Of a stretch of DNA of 64,000 nt, positions 8,821 through 17,416 are shown piece after piece. Source of the stretch: Caballeronia arationis (GTDB taxonomy: Bacteria > Pseudomonadota > Gammaproteobacteria > Burkholderiales > Burkholderiaceae). The notes beneath the pieces are model-generated. The model saw nothing but the letters and a program-made list of their open reading frames with translations, searched no databases and was not told the DNA's origin. The stretch lies in assembly GCF_001544975.2 (NCBI RefSeq), contig NZ_FCOG02000007.1, forward strand, positions 103,088-167,087, in the 5' to 3' direction. Both the position numbers and the translations under genes were made by a program. Each line of letters begins with the position of its first letter. The stretch's first letter is position 1.

Positions 8821-9195
8821 ATGAACCAGCTGACCGAGCCGAGCTTCGAAAGCCTGAGCGCCATCACGCTCGTCACCCGCGACATGCAGCGCGCGGTGCG
8901 CTTCTACCAGACGCTCGGCTTCCCGCTTCTGTACGGCGGCCCGCAGGAAGCCTTCACGTCGTTCGCGATCGGCGGATCGTTCCTCAACCTGATCGCGGAG
9001 GCGCACGAGCCCGTCAGCGGCTGGGGACGCGTCATCATCTATGTGTCCGACGTGGACGCGCTCTATAGGAAGCTGATGGCGGCGGGAATCAAGCCTTCGT
9101 TCGCTCCGCGCGATGCGCCCTGGAACGAGCGCTACTTCCACGTCAGCGATCCGGACGGCCACGAACTCAGCTTCGCGCGTCCGCTCGGTTCATAG
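8821..9195 (+). CDS. VOC-family (glyoxalase/bleomycin-resistance fold) protein
   Basis: A 124-residue single-module VOC protein. It shows the usual beta-alpha-beta pattern: LSAITLVTRDMQRAVRFYQT at the start, VIIYVSDVDALYRKLMAAGI in the middle, and YFHVSDPDGHELSFARPL at the end with the family DPDGHxL motif. Members are metal-dependent lyases, dioxygenases or drug-binding proteins and usually act as dimers. The substrate is not predictable. It probably forms a short unit with the preceding small gene. Confidence 0.85.
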   Translation: MNQLTEPSFESLSAITLVTRDMQRAVRFYQTLGFPLLYGGPQEAFTSFAIGGSFLNLIAEAHEPVSGWGRVIIYVSDVDALYRKLMAAGIKPSFAPRDAPWNERYFHVSDPDGHELSFARPLGS

Positions 9196-9491
9196 CAAAC
9201 TTCCCGGGCACGAGTTTCGCTTCATCTCCGTCAAGGATCTTTCCCGCGACGTTCTCGATTCATATGAACGATGGCGCACAGACCCTCGCTGCGCCCGCGC
9301 GCACGCTGAAGGCACGCATCGAAAGAAAGTATCCGGCTGTTGCTATTTCGCCAAAAACCGCACACCGAAGCTTTCGAAGCGTAGAGTTAAAGTGCTTTCT
9401 CAAGTGTGTGGTGCGACGCGGCAGCCGGTTCGGTTACGCGATGCGCGCAGTCCGCGCAAGGCGGCAGCAACCGGTGAGACGGAGAGTGGAA

Positions 9492-9743
9492 ATGAAAAGC
9501 ACGAGTGAGCAGTCCCTGCGGTACCAGGTCGAAAAGTGGCTTGCGCCCGGGTCTACTGCGCCGGTTCACGTGATGGAATTCAGCCGTACGCGGGTCGGCC
9601 ACAGGCGGTACGTGCGCGTCGAGACTTCGCAGCCCACCGGCACGCGCTCACTCTTTTTCTTTCGCCACGACGACGGCTACTGGTGCGTCTTCCCGCCCGA
9701 CAGTGATCGCGCGAAGATGCATGTCGAAAGGCTCGCTGCCTGA
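9492..9743 (+). CDS. Small conserved hypothetical protein
   Basis: An 83-residue protein beginning MKSTSEQSLRYQVEKWL, with a GGAGAGTGG ribosome site directly upstream. This start is preferred over in-frame codons further 5', where codon use is poor. The body (VMEFSRTRVGHRRYVRVE, then LFFFRHDDGYWCVFPP) is basic and aromatic and contains one Cys. I do not recognise the family. The 296 bp before it hold no convincing gene. It converges with the J-domain gene, whose stop is 9 bp away. Confidence 0.6.
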   Translation: MKSTSEQSLRYQVEKWLAPGSTAPVHVMEFSRTRVGHRRYVRVETSQPTGTRSLFFFRHDDGYWCVFPPDSDRAKMHVERLAA

Positions 9744-9752
9744 ATTGCCCGG

Positions 9753-10364
9753 CTAGAATTTCAGGCCGTTGAGAAACTGGAACCACAGCGCGCCCAGATG
9801 ATGGGCGTGCGCAGACGACGGCTCCTTCTCCTTTTCCGTATCCTTCTCGTCTGACCGGACGGCCTCTTCCGTCACCGTCTGCGCTTCTTTCTGTTCTCCT
9901 GCCATCTGTTCCTGCCGCGAGGCATGCAGCGCAATTGCGCTGTCGGCGATATGGCCTGCGGTTTGCGCGTCGCATCGCTGGCCGAGCAGCACGCCGAAAA
10001 CTACATCGCGGTTGTAGCCTTGCGTGGCAAAGTGCATCGCGAGCGCCACGCGCTCCGCATATTCCCCCTGGGCCGCCGCCTGCGCGGCCGCGCGGCGCTC
10101 GGCTTCCTCGGCCTCTTCCTGCTGCCGCTGCTCTTCCCAGCGGCGCATCTCTTCCGCGAAGATCGAATCGTAGACCTGCCGCTGCGCCGGGTCGGAAAGG
10201 ATCGCGTACGCTTCCTTTATCTCCTGGAACGCAGCGCGCGCGGTGTCCTCGCTTCCGACGTTGCGATCCGGGTGACAGCGCATTGCGGCCTTGCGGTAGG
10301 CGCGTTTGATTTCTTCGTCGGAGGCGTGCTCGTCGACGCCCAGCGTTTCGTATAGCGTTGCCAT
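9753..10364 (-). CDS. J-domain (DnaJ-like) co-chaperone
   Basis: A 203-residue protein with an N-terminal J domain (residues 1-65: [20 protein letters not shown], the HPD motif at 31-33, then [15 protein letters not shown]). It should stimulate an Hsp70 ATPase. A Glu/Ala/Gln-rich helix follows (about 75-105, likely coiled coil), then a helical region. The Gly/Phe and zinc-finger parts of true DnaJ are missing, so this is a class III J-protein of unknown client. The frame is open further upstream, but the ATG at 10364 matches the conserved J-domain start. Confidence 0.88.
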   Translation of the reverse strand: MATLYETLGVDEHASDEEIKRAYRKAAMRCHPDRNVGSEDTARAAFQEIKEAYAILSDPAQRQVYDSIFAEEMRRWEEQRQQEEAEEAERRAAAQAAAQGEYAERVALAMHFATQGYNRDVVFGVLLGQRCDAQTAGHIADSAIALHASRQEQMAGEQKEAQTVTEEAVRSDEKDTEKEKEPSSAHAHHLGALWFQFLNGLKF

Positions 10365-10449
10365 CGTGCATTCGGTTCGTGTTCGGGTCGCGGACCATCG
10401 TAACATGCGAAAAGTGCAGTCTCGCGACGGGGCGACGCATGACCGCGCG

Positions 10450-10782
10450 TCACGGCATCCGACGCCCCGTGATGTTGCGAACGCCCTCGGCACCGAGCCG
10501 GTCGAACACGGCGCGCGCCGCCGGAAGCTGGCGGCGGATATGCAGCCTGATGTTGAGCACCGCCACCGCGAACAGCGCGACAGTCGCGACGAGATACTCG
10601 TGGCGCTCCGGCAGCACGCCGTACCACGTGTGCGCGACGACGAGCGCAATCCACACGATGGCGGGCAGATGCAGTCCCCAGTGTCGTTGCGCGAAATGCC
10701 ACGCAAGGCGCCGCACCGTGCGCCTGGACGCCCGGTCGAGGCCCGCGAGCGGTGCGTGCTTGCCGTCGGATGCAGGGGGCAT
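10450..10782 (-). CDS. Two-TM-domain small membrane protein
   Basis: A 110-residue protein with two hydrophobic helices ([19 protein letters not shown] and [16 protein letters not shown]) after a basic N-terminus, and a basic C-terminal tail. The [11 protein letters not shown] lead-in resembles the 2TM domain attached to some sensor proteins. I chose the ATG at 10782 because GGAGA lies just upstream. Function is unknown; it lies 85 bp upstream of the J-domain gene on the same strand. Confidence 0.6.
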   Translation of the reverse strand: MPPASDGKHAPLAGLDRASRRTVRRLAWHFAQRHWGLHLPAIVWIALVVAHTWYGVLPERHEYLVATVALFAVAVLNIRLHIRRQLPAARAVFDRLGAEGVRNITGRRMP

Positions 10783-10910
10783 CGAATTCTCCAGCTTCGG
10801 TTGACCGTGCCGCCCGGGCGACACGTGATCGACACACGCCAGCGTTATGATGCCGCGCAGCCGGCTCGACCTTCAAGCGCCGCAGCCCGCTCCTATCTCG
10901 CGACGACACG

Positions 10911-11516
10911 ATGGCACTTTCGATCGCCGACATCCGGCATCTCTTCGATACATACGGCGGCCTCGCCTACAGCGGCGAACCCGTCACGCAACTCCAGCAT
11001 GCCCTGCAGACAGCGACGCTCGCGCAAGACTCGGGCGCACGCGCAGAACTCGTGACGGCGTCGCTGCTGCACGACCTCGGGCATCTGCTGAACCGGCAGG
11101 GCGAGACGCCGACCGAACGCGGCATCGACGACCTGCACCAGTACTACGCCCTGCCCTTTCTGCGCCCGCTCTTTGCGGACGCAGTGCTCGAACCGATCCG
11201 CCTGCACGTCGATGCGAAGCGCTGCCTGTGCGCGATCGACCCGACGTATCGCGCGAAACTCTCCGCGGACTCGGTGCGCAGTCTCCGGTTGCAAGGCGGC
11301 GTCTTCAGCGAACACGAAGCGCAGTCATTCCTCTCGCAGCCCTATGCCGAAGACGCGCTGTCCCTGCGCCGCTGGGACGATCTCGCGAAAGACGCATCGC
11401 GTTCGACACCCACGCTCGCGCATTTCCTCGCGATCGCCGAAAGCGTCACGAAGCCAGGCGAAGCGATGCTGTCGCCCGGCTCTGCGTCGGCCGGAACGAG
11501 CAGTCACTCGCCATAA
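10911..11516 (+). CDS. phnZ: PhnZ-like HD-domain di-iron oxygenase
   Basis: A 201-residue HD-domain protein matching the phosphonate-degradation type. PhnZ oxidatively cleaves 2-amino-1-hydroxyethylphosphonate to glycine and phosphate using a mixed-valent di-iron site. Expected residues occur in order: Tyr20 and Glu23 (substrate clamp), His30, the His54-Asp55 pair with His58, His76, His99 and Asp156/157. Spacing from Tyr20 agrees with PhnZ as I remember it. No partner hydroxylase PhnY or phosphonate transporter is in the window, so the substrate may differ. The last 13 bases overlap the end of the convergent trehalase pseudogene. Confidence 0.75.
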   Translation: MALSIADIRHLFDTYGGLAYSGEPVTQLQHALQTATLAQDSGARAELVTASLLHDLGHLLNRQGETPTERGIDDLHQYYALPFLRPLFADAVLEPIRLHVDAKRCLCAIDPTYRAKLSADSVRSLRLQGGVFSEHEAQSFLSQPYAEDALSLRRWDDLAKDASRSTPTLAHFLAIAESVTKPGEAMLSPGSASAGTSSHSP

Positions 11517-13123
11517 AGATCGAGCAGCTTGAGCGTCACGCCGTTGGTCCAGCCGAAGCCGTCCTGCAACGGATATTCGCCGCCACCGCCGCCACCCGTG
11601 CCCGCACCTTCGACGACATACTTCTCGACGAGCTTCTGCTGCTTCGCATAGACGTTCTTCACATCCGCGAGAAAGCGCATGCCGATCGGCTGCGACAGTT
11701 CGCTGCGTCCGTAGCGCTTCAGCCCTTCGATCGCGATCCAGTGCAGCGGCGCCCAGCCGTTGGGTGCGTCCCATTGCTGGGTCGTCGTGTAGGTCGTGGT
11801 CGCGAGGCCGCCGGGCTTGAGCAGTTGCGCCTCGACCGCGCGTGCCGTGCGGTGTGCGCGCTCGGGCCATGCCGCGCCCGCGAAGAGCGGATAGAGCGCC
11901 GCCGCCGAGACGTTGTCGCGCGGCTTCGCGAGCCGCCAGTCGTAGTCGCCGTAGTAGCCCTTGTCGTTCCACAGATACTTGTTGATGCCGACCGCCCGCT
12001 TCGCCGCGTGACCGATGAACTGCGCCACGCAGCCGAAGTCGCGCGCTTCGCCGCAGCCGCGCGCGATCGTCGTTTCGAGGTGGAACATCAGGCTGTTCAG
12101 ATCGACGGGGATGATCGACGTCGTGCGGATGGTCGCGAGCGTCATGTTGTCGCCGAACCAGCGCGAACTGAAGTCCCAGCCGCTCTCGGCCGCCGCGCGC
12201 AGGTCGCGATAGACCTCGTTCGGCGCGCGGCCCGGCACCTGCTTCGCCGTCGTCACGTCTTCCAGATACGACTCGTCGCGCGGTGTGTCGGAAGCGTCCC
12301 AGTAGCGGTTGAGCACCGTATGGTCCAGCAGCATCACGACGTTGCGCGCGGCGTCGCCCGGCTTGAGTGCGCCCGCGCCCTGCATCCAGTACGCGTACTC
12401 GCGGCGCAGTTGCGGCAGATACTTTTAATAGACGCGCCCGCCTTCCTTCTGTGCGGCGAGTTCCACCATGTACGAGAAGAACGGCGGCTGCGAGCGGCTC
12501 ACGTAATACGTGCGGTTGCCGTTCGGAATGTGGCCGATGGTATCGATCAGATACGCGAAGTTGTCGAGCACGTTGTCGACGAGATCCTCGCGGCCCGCTT
12601 CCTGCAAGCCGAGCATCGTGAAATAGGTGTCCCAGTAGTAGCCTTCGCGAAACCGGCCGCCCGGCACAACATAGGGCTTCGGCATCGGGATCAGCGAACT
12701 GTTGGCGGGCACGGTCGCCGCCGTCGTCTCGCGCGTGAGCCTGGGCCAGAGCCAGTCGATATGCTCGCGCAGCGTCTGGTTCGGCGGCGGCGTGATGACC
12801 TGGTCCGTCGGCGGTGTGAAGTACTGCGCGACGAACGCGGAGAGCGAGAAGCCCGGGTTGTTCTTCTGCTGCTCGTAGTACGCGACGATGGTGGCCGGGT
12901 CGGCCTTCGGTGTCGCGTCGACGAACGTCTTCTGGTCGGGATAGACCTGCGCGGTCTGCACGGCGACGAACAAATCGCCGTAGAGCACGCTCGGGGGCGG
13001 CGGCAAGGTCGCGCCGACCTGCGTATCGGCTTGCGCCTCGTACGCCACTGCTCCAAACAGTATCAGCGCGCCAAGAATGCGCGCCGCGGCTTGCCTGTGA
13101 TGTTGCATCGACGGAACGACCAT
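11504..13123 (-). pseudogene. treA: Periplasmic trehalase interrupted by one in-frame stop
   Basis: Family GH37 alpha,alpha-trehalase, which splits trehalose to glucose in the periplasm. The ATG at 13123 has AGGAGGAG upstream and is followed by a signal peptide. Both trehalase signatures are present: [15 protein letters not shown] in the first half and [10 protein letters not shown] in the second. Between them the same frame carries TAA at 12425-12427, just before [14 protein letters not shown], which continues the family sequence without a gap. A Gly6 run lies near the C-terminus, as in other GH37 proteins. One substitution (or a sequencing error) therefore splits an otherwise intact gene of about 539 codons. 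Without readthrough the product lacks the second signature. Confidence 0.85.
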
Positions 13124-13307
13124 GTCTCCTCCTCGTAAGGGATCACGAACCGGACTGGTCTCGCTCATGGCGCGCGGCGCTCGGGCACCTCAAGGGCGCT
13201 CTCGGTGTTCGACGGCGAAGGATCGCATGAGCGCGTCGGGGTTCGCAACCTTCAAATCGGGATCGGATCGGGCACGACTCGTGCGCCGCTGCGACGCACC
13301 AGGCGCG

Positions 13308-14204
13308 CTATTCCAGCGTCAGCGCCTTGTGTGCCTGCGTCTGGAAATCGGTCGGCGTGACGCCCGTCTGCTTGCGAAAGTAGCGGCTGAAATACGCGAT
13401 GTCGGCGAAGCCGAGTCCATGCGCGATCTGCTTGACCGACATCCCCGAGTACACGAGATCGCGCTGCGCCTCGCGCACGAGATGCTCGTTCACGATCGCA
13501 AGCGGCGAACTCCCGAGCTCCTCGCGGCAGATGCGCCCGAGTTGCGCGACGGTCGTACCGAGTTGTTCGGCATAGAACTCGACCGGCCGGTGCTCGCGAA
13601 AGTGCGCCGTCACGAGTTCTCGAAACCGCTTGATCTGTAGCAGGCGCCGCTCGGTCGTGGCGACCGCGGGCGCTGCAGCGGCCTTTTCGCCGAAGCGCGC
13701 GACATGCACGAAAAGTGCAATCAGAAGCGACATGCCCGCCGCGATATGCCCGCGGTCGTTCGCACGGAATTCGCGTTCGAGCAAACCGAACAGCGACATC
13801 AGGTCGCTTTCGGCGACGGCCTGCGCCGTCACCGGAATGACCGCCGCGCGCTGCAGCACCGGAATCAGCCCCGGCGACACGACACTCGATATCGATTCGA
13901 GCGAACGCTGCGCGGCCGTGATGACGAGCCCGTCGACGTCCGGCGAAAACACGAAGCCATGCACGGTCTGCGCAGGCAGTAACACAATGCAGGGCGGCTC
14001 GATCGGGATCCTGGTGTTCTCGATCACCACCTGCCCGCTTCCGCCGCGGATGAACAGAAACTGCAACAACGCGTCGTGACGATGCGCATCGATGTGCCAG
14101 TCGTTCGGACGGCTGCGTTCCGGAATCCATTCGAAGTTGAACGCGTCGTACCAAGGCGGCCGCGCCGATTCGCCGTACAGGCTGTAGTTAGGGATTTTCC
14201 TCAT
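13308..14204 (-). CDS. AraC-family transcriptional regulator (PobR-like)
   Basis: A 298-residue regulator. Residues 1-160 form a cupin-like sensor (DWHIDAHRHDALLQFLFI, then GSGQVVIENTRIPIEPPCIV). The C-terminal 100 residues form the double helix-turn-helix (YAEQLGTTVAQLGRICRE, SVKQIAHGLGFADIAYFSRY, then FRKQTGVTPTDF). The overall layout resembles PobR-type activators of aromatic catabolism. The ATG at 14204 begins the conserved MRKIPNYSLYG; longer starts are Arg-rich shadow. It is divergent from the SDR operon, with a 21-bp direct repeat between them. Confidence 0.85.
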   Translation of the reverse strand: MRKIPNYSLYGESARPPWYDAFNFEWIPERSRPNDWHIDAHRHDALLQFLFIRGGSGQVVIENTRIPIEPPCIVLLPAQTVHGFVFSPDVDGLVITAAQRSLESISSVVSPGLIPVLQRAAVIPVTAQAVAESDLMSLFGLLEREFRANDRGHIAAGMSLLIALFVHVARFGEKAAAAPAVATTERRLLQIKRFRELVTAHFREHRPVEFYAEQLGTTVAQLGRICREELGSSPLAIVNEHLVREAQRDLVYSGMSVKQIAHGLGFADIAYFSRYFRKQTGVTPTDFQTQAHKALTLE

Positions 14205-14229
14205 GCCGTCGCGCCTCCTCCTGCACAAA

Positions 14230-14256
14230 TTGTCCTGTCGTCTGCGGTCTTTGTCC
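14230..14256 (+). promoter_or_regulatory. AraC-type operator: TTGTCC direct repeat, 21-bp period
   Basis: TTGTCC occurs at 14230-14235 and again at 14251-14256, the same face of the helix two turns apart. That is the usual layout of an AraC-family dimer site. A candidate -10 (TAGACT, 14280-14285) lies 23 bp downstream, with no good -35, as expected for an activated promoter driving the operon at 14344. The adjacent divergent AraC gene is the likely binder. Confidence 0.55.
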
Positions 14257-14343
14257 AATTTTTCGTGAGTCGCCGTCGATAGACTGCTTTCACATCGGAG
14301 GTCGTCTTTGCAGACCTTCAAAAACACGGACAAGGAGACAGGC

Positions 14344-15174
14344 ATGACTCATGACTCAATACATCCTCACTGGCTCGGGCTCGAATCGCGGGTTTGCGTG
14401 GTCACGGGCGCGGCGGGCGGCATCGGACGCGCGATCGGCGAGACGCTGGCCTCGGCGGGCGCGCGGCTCGCGCTGCTCGATCGCGATGAAGCTGGCTGCA
14501 ATGACGCCGCGAACGCCCTGCGCGAACGAGGCATCGAAGCGATCGCGATCGCGTGCGACATCAGCGATCCGGCGAGCGTCAATCGCGCCGCCGAGCAGGT
14601 GGAGCGCAAGCTCGGCCACGCCGACGTGCTCGTCAACAACGCGGGACTTCTGCGCGCGGGCGGGATCGAAGATATCGGGCTCGATGCCTGGAACGCGATG
14701 CTCGCGGTGAACCTCACCGGCTACATGCTCTGCTCGCAGGCGTTCGCGCGCGGCATGCTCGCGCGCGGCTCGGGCAGCATCGTGCATGTGGCCTCGGTGG
14801 CCGCGCACCACCCGCAGACCTATAGCGGCGCCTACAGCCCGAGCAAGGCGGCCATCGCGATGCTCTCGCGCCAGATCGCCGCCGAATGGGGTCCGCGTGG
14901 CGTGCGCAGCAACACCGTATGCCCCGGCATGATCCGCACGCCGCTCTCGCAGGCGTTCTACGCGCAAGGAGACGTCGAAGCCCGCCGCAGCGCGATGACC
15001 GCGAGCCGGCGCATCGGTCGTCCCGACGATATCGCGAACGTCGCCGCCTTTCTCGCGAGCGAGCGCGCCGCGTATGTGAATGGCGCGGAGATCGTCGTCG
15101 ATGGCGGGCTCGAAAGCATGCTGATGGATCTCGTGCCGCGTCCCGGCTTCGAGGCGCCCGCGAAGGCCGCCTGA
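14344..15174 (+). CDS. Short-chain dehydrogenase/reductase (SDR)
   Basis: A 276-residue classical SDR. It has the cofactor motif TGAAGGIGR near residue 20, the NNAG motif (VLVNNAGLLRAGG), catalytic Ser in HVASVAAHH, and YSPSK as the Tyr-x3-Lys pair. VCPGMIRTPL and the C-terminal DGGLESM complete the family pattern. It should reduce or oxidise a hydroxyl/keto group with NAD(P). AAGGAGACAGGC precedes the ATG. First gene of the operon SDR - FAD enzyme - NIPSNAP, followed by an MFS gene; substrate unknown. Confidence 0.9.
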   Translation: MTHDSIHPHWLGLESRVCVVTGAAGGIGRAIGETLASAGARLALLDRDEAGCNDAANALRERGIEAIAIACDISDPASVNRAAEQVERKLGHADVLVNNAGLLRAGGIEDIGLDAWNAMLAVNLTGYMLCSQAFARGMLARGSGSIVHVASVAAHHPQTYSGAYSPSKAAIAMLSRQIAAEWGPRGVRSNTVCPGMIRTPLSQAFYAQGDVEARRSAMTASRRIGRPDDIANVAAFLASERAAYVNGAEIVVDGGLESMLMDLVPRPGFEAPAKAA

Positions 15175-15221
15175 TTTTCCGGCGCACCACTGCGCCTTCT
15201 CCACTCGAAAGGAGTATCGAC

Positions 15222-16982
15222 ATGACTACCGTCAACCGGTCGTCAGGGGATGCCTGCGACCTCGTCTGCGATCTGCTCGTGATCGGCTCGGGCGCAGGCG
15301 GCCTCTCCACCGCCATCACGGCAAAGAAGCAGGGGCTCGACGTGATCGTCGTCGAGAAGGAAGCGTTCTTCGGCGGCACGACCGCCTTCTCCGGCGGCGT
15401 GCTGTGGATTCCGGGCAACCGGCACGCGAAGGACGCCGGCATCGCCGACGATCGCGACGCCGTGCGCACCTACATGCACCACGAGACCGGCGCGCTCTAC
15501 GACGAAGCGGCCGTCGAAGCGTTCCTCGATGCCGGCCCGCGCATGCTCGATTTCTTCGAGCGCGAGACCGACGTCAAATTCCTGCCGACGCTCTATCCCG
15601 ACTATCACCCGGACGCGCCGGGCGGCGTAGACGTGGGCCGCTCGGTGGTCGCCGCGCCCTTCGACGCAACCGCGCTCGGTGCCGATCTCGTGCGCCTGCG
15701 TCCGCCGCTCAAGACCATCACGTTCATCGGCATGATGTTCAATTCGTCGAGCGCGGATCTCAAGCACTTCTTCAACGCGACCAAATCGCTGGCTTCGGCG
15801 TGGTATGTGGCGAAGCGCCTCGCGAGCCATCTGCGCGAACTCGCGCTCTACAAGCGCGGCGTGCAGGTGACGAGCGGCAATGCACTCGCCGCGCGGCTCG
15901 CCAAGTCGGCGCTCGATCTCGGCATTCCGATTCACACCCATACCGGCGCGAAGGAACTGATCGTCGAGAAGGGACGCGTGTGCGGTGCCGTCGTGAATGG
16001 CAACCGGGGCGAGATGCGCATTACCGCGCGACGCGCCGTCGTGCTCGCGTGCGGCGGCTTCTCGCATGACATCGCCCGGATCAAGGCAGCGTATCCGCAT
16101 CTGCAACGCGGCGGCGAGCACGTCTCGCCGGTGCCGCGAGGCATCACCGGCGACGGCGCGAGGATGGCCGAGCGCGCCGGCGGCCGCGTGCCGATCCGCT
16201 ATCCGCAGCCGGCCGCGTGGATGCCCGTGTCGCGCGTGCCGCTGAAGGATGGCAGCTTCGGCGTGTTCCCGCATCTGCTCGACCGCTACAAGCCGGGCAT
16301 CATCGGCGTGACGCGCAACGGGCGGCGCTTCACCAACGAATCGAATTCCTATCACGACGTCGGCGCCGCGATGATCGACGCATGCAGGAACGAACGCGAG
16401 ACGGCGATGTGGCTCGTCTGCGATCACGCGACGATCCGCCGCTACGGCCTCGGCTTCGCGAAGCCGGCGCCGTTGCCGCTCGGGTCGCACCTTCGCAACG
16501 GCTATCTCGTGAAGGGCCGCACGCTCGCCGAACTCGCGCGCAACGCCGGTATCGACGCCGCCGCGCTCGAAGCGACGGTGCGTGAGTACAACGCGGGCGC
16601 GCAACGCAACGAAGACGCGCAGTTCGGCCGCGGCACGACTTCGTTCAATCGCTATCTCGGCGATCCGGCGCACACGCCGAATCCATGCGTGGCGCCAGTC
16701 GGCGACGGCCCGTACTACGCGCTGAAGGTCGTGATGGGCGATCTCGGAACCTTCGACGGCATCGCGACCAACACGGCCGGACAGGTTCTCGCGAATGCCG
16801 ATCCTGTCCCCGGCCTCTACGCCGTCGGCAACGACCGCGCCAGCATCATGGGCGGCAACTATCCCGGCGCCGGCATCACGCTCGGCCCGATCATGACCTT
16901 CGGTTATCTCACCGCGTTGCACATCGCGCAGAGCGGAAATGTGCATGAGAGACAGCGCGCCGAACTCAGGAGCGCAGCATGA
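15222..16982 (+). CDS. FAD-dependent dehydrogenase, 3-ketosteroid dehydrogenase / fumarate reductase type
   Basis: A 586-residue flavoprotein. It starts with an FAD-binding Rossmann motif, LLVIGSGAGGLSTAITAKK, followed by VVEKEAFFGGTTAFSGGVLW. That segment and the C-terminal NYPGAGITLGPIMTFG are typical of the 3-oxosteroid-1-dehydrogenase / fumarate-reductase flavoprotein superfamily. These enzymes desaturate or saturate a bond next to a carbonyl. AAAGGAG precedes the ATG. It overlaps the next start by 4 bp (ATGA), so the two are translationally coupled. The operon gives no steroid-ring cleavage genes, so a steroid substrate should not be assumed. Confidence 0.85.
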   Translation: MTTVNRSSGDACDLVCDLLVIGSGAGGLSTAITAKKQGLDVIVVEKEAFFGGTTAFSGGVLWIPGNRHAKDAGIADDRDAVRTYMHHETGALYDEAAVEAFLDAGPRMLDFFERETDVKFLPTLYPDYHPDAPGGVDVGRSVVAAPFDATALGADLVRLRPPLKTITFIGMMFNSSSADLKHFFNATKSLASAWYVAKRLASHLRELALYKRGVQVTSGNALAARLAKSALDLGIPIHTHTGAKELIVEKGRVCGAVVNGNRGEMRITARRAVVLACGGFSHDIARIKAAYPHLQRGGEHVSPVPRGITGDGARMAERAGGRVPIRYPQPAAWMPVSRVPLKDGSFGVFPHLLDRYKPGIIGVTRNGRRFTNESNSYHDVGAAMIDACRNERETAMWLVCDHATIRRYGLGFAKPAPLPLGSHLRNGYLVKGRTLAELARNAGIDAAALEATVREYNAGAQRNEDAQFGRGTTSFNRYLGDPAHTPNPCVAPVGDGPYYALKVVMGDLGTFDGIATNTAGQVLANADPVPGLYAVGNDRASIMGGNYPGAGITLGPIMTFGYLTALHIAQSGNVHERQRAELRSAA

Positions 16983-17311
16983 AGTCCTTCATCGATCACC
17001 GCATCTACACGATCAAACCGCGCGGCATGGCCGAGTTCATCGATGTGTTCGACCGCCTCGCAATGCCGATCCAGCTCAAGTATCTTAGCGCGCCCGTCGG
17101 CTTCTATCAGAGCGACATCGGCGCGTTGAACCAGGTCGTGCACCTTTGGGGCTACGAGAGCATCGCGGATTACGAGCAGCGCCGCACCGCCCGCGACGCC
17201 GATCCCGAATGGCCCGCTTACCTGCACGCGTCGGCGCATCTGATCGTGGCTCAGGAGAGCCGCATCATCCGCCGCGTGGAGTTCAAAAGCCTTTCGGCCA
17301 CCGTGCGATAG
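16979..17311 (+). CDS. NIPSNAP-family protein
   Basis: A 110-residue dimeric alpha/beta-barrel type protein: DHRIYTIKPRGMAEFIDVF at the start, then VGFYQSDIGALNQVVHLWGY and SIADYEQRRTARDADPEW. These match the NIPSNAP pattern. Bacterial members often sit in catabolic operons, but few have known reactions; some act as isomerases or decarboxylases by analogy with the wider dimeric barrel superfamily. Its start overlaps the stop of the FAD enzyme gene. Confidence 0.85.
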   Translation: MKSFIDHRIYTIKPRGMAEFIDVFDRLAMPIQLKYLSAPVGFYQSDIGALNQVVHLWGYESIADYEQRRTARDADPEWPAYLHASAHLIVAQESRIIRRVEFKSLSATVR

Positions 17312-17416
17312 ACGCGAACGCGCACGCACTTCATTCAGCCCCCATCTTGCATGGGACCCGAATAAGCGCATGGGATCAGAGCAAGCGCTAACTCGGTTCG
17401 ACAGGAGACAACCGTT

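Noticed and set aside
10847..13138. 763-codon frame on the plus strand opposite treA
   Set aside because: Shadow frame. It runs uninterrupted across the treA stop but has no motif, and trehalase signatures on the minus strand are unmistakable.
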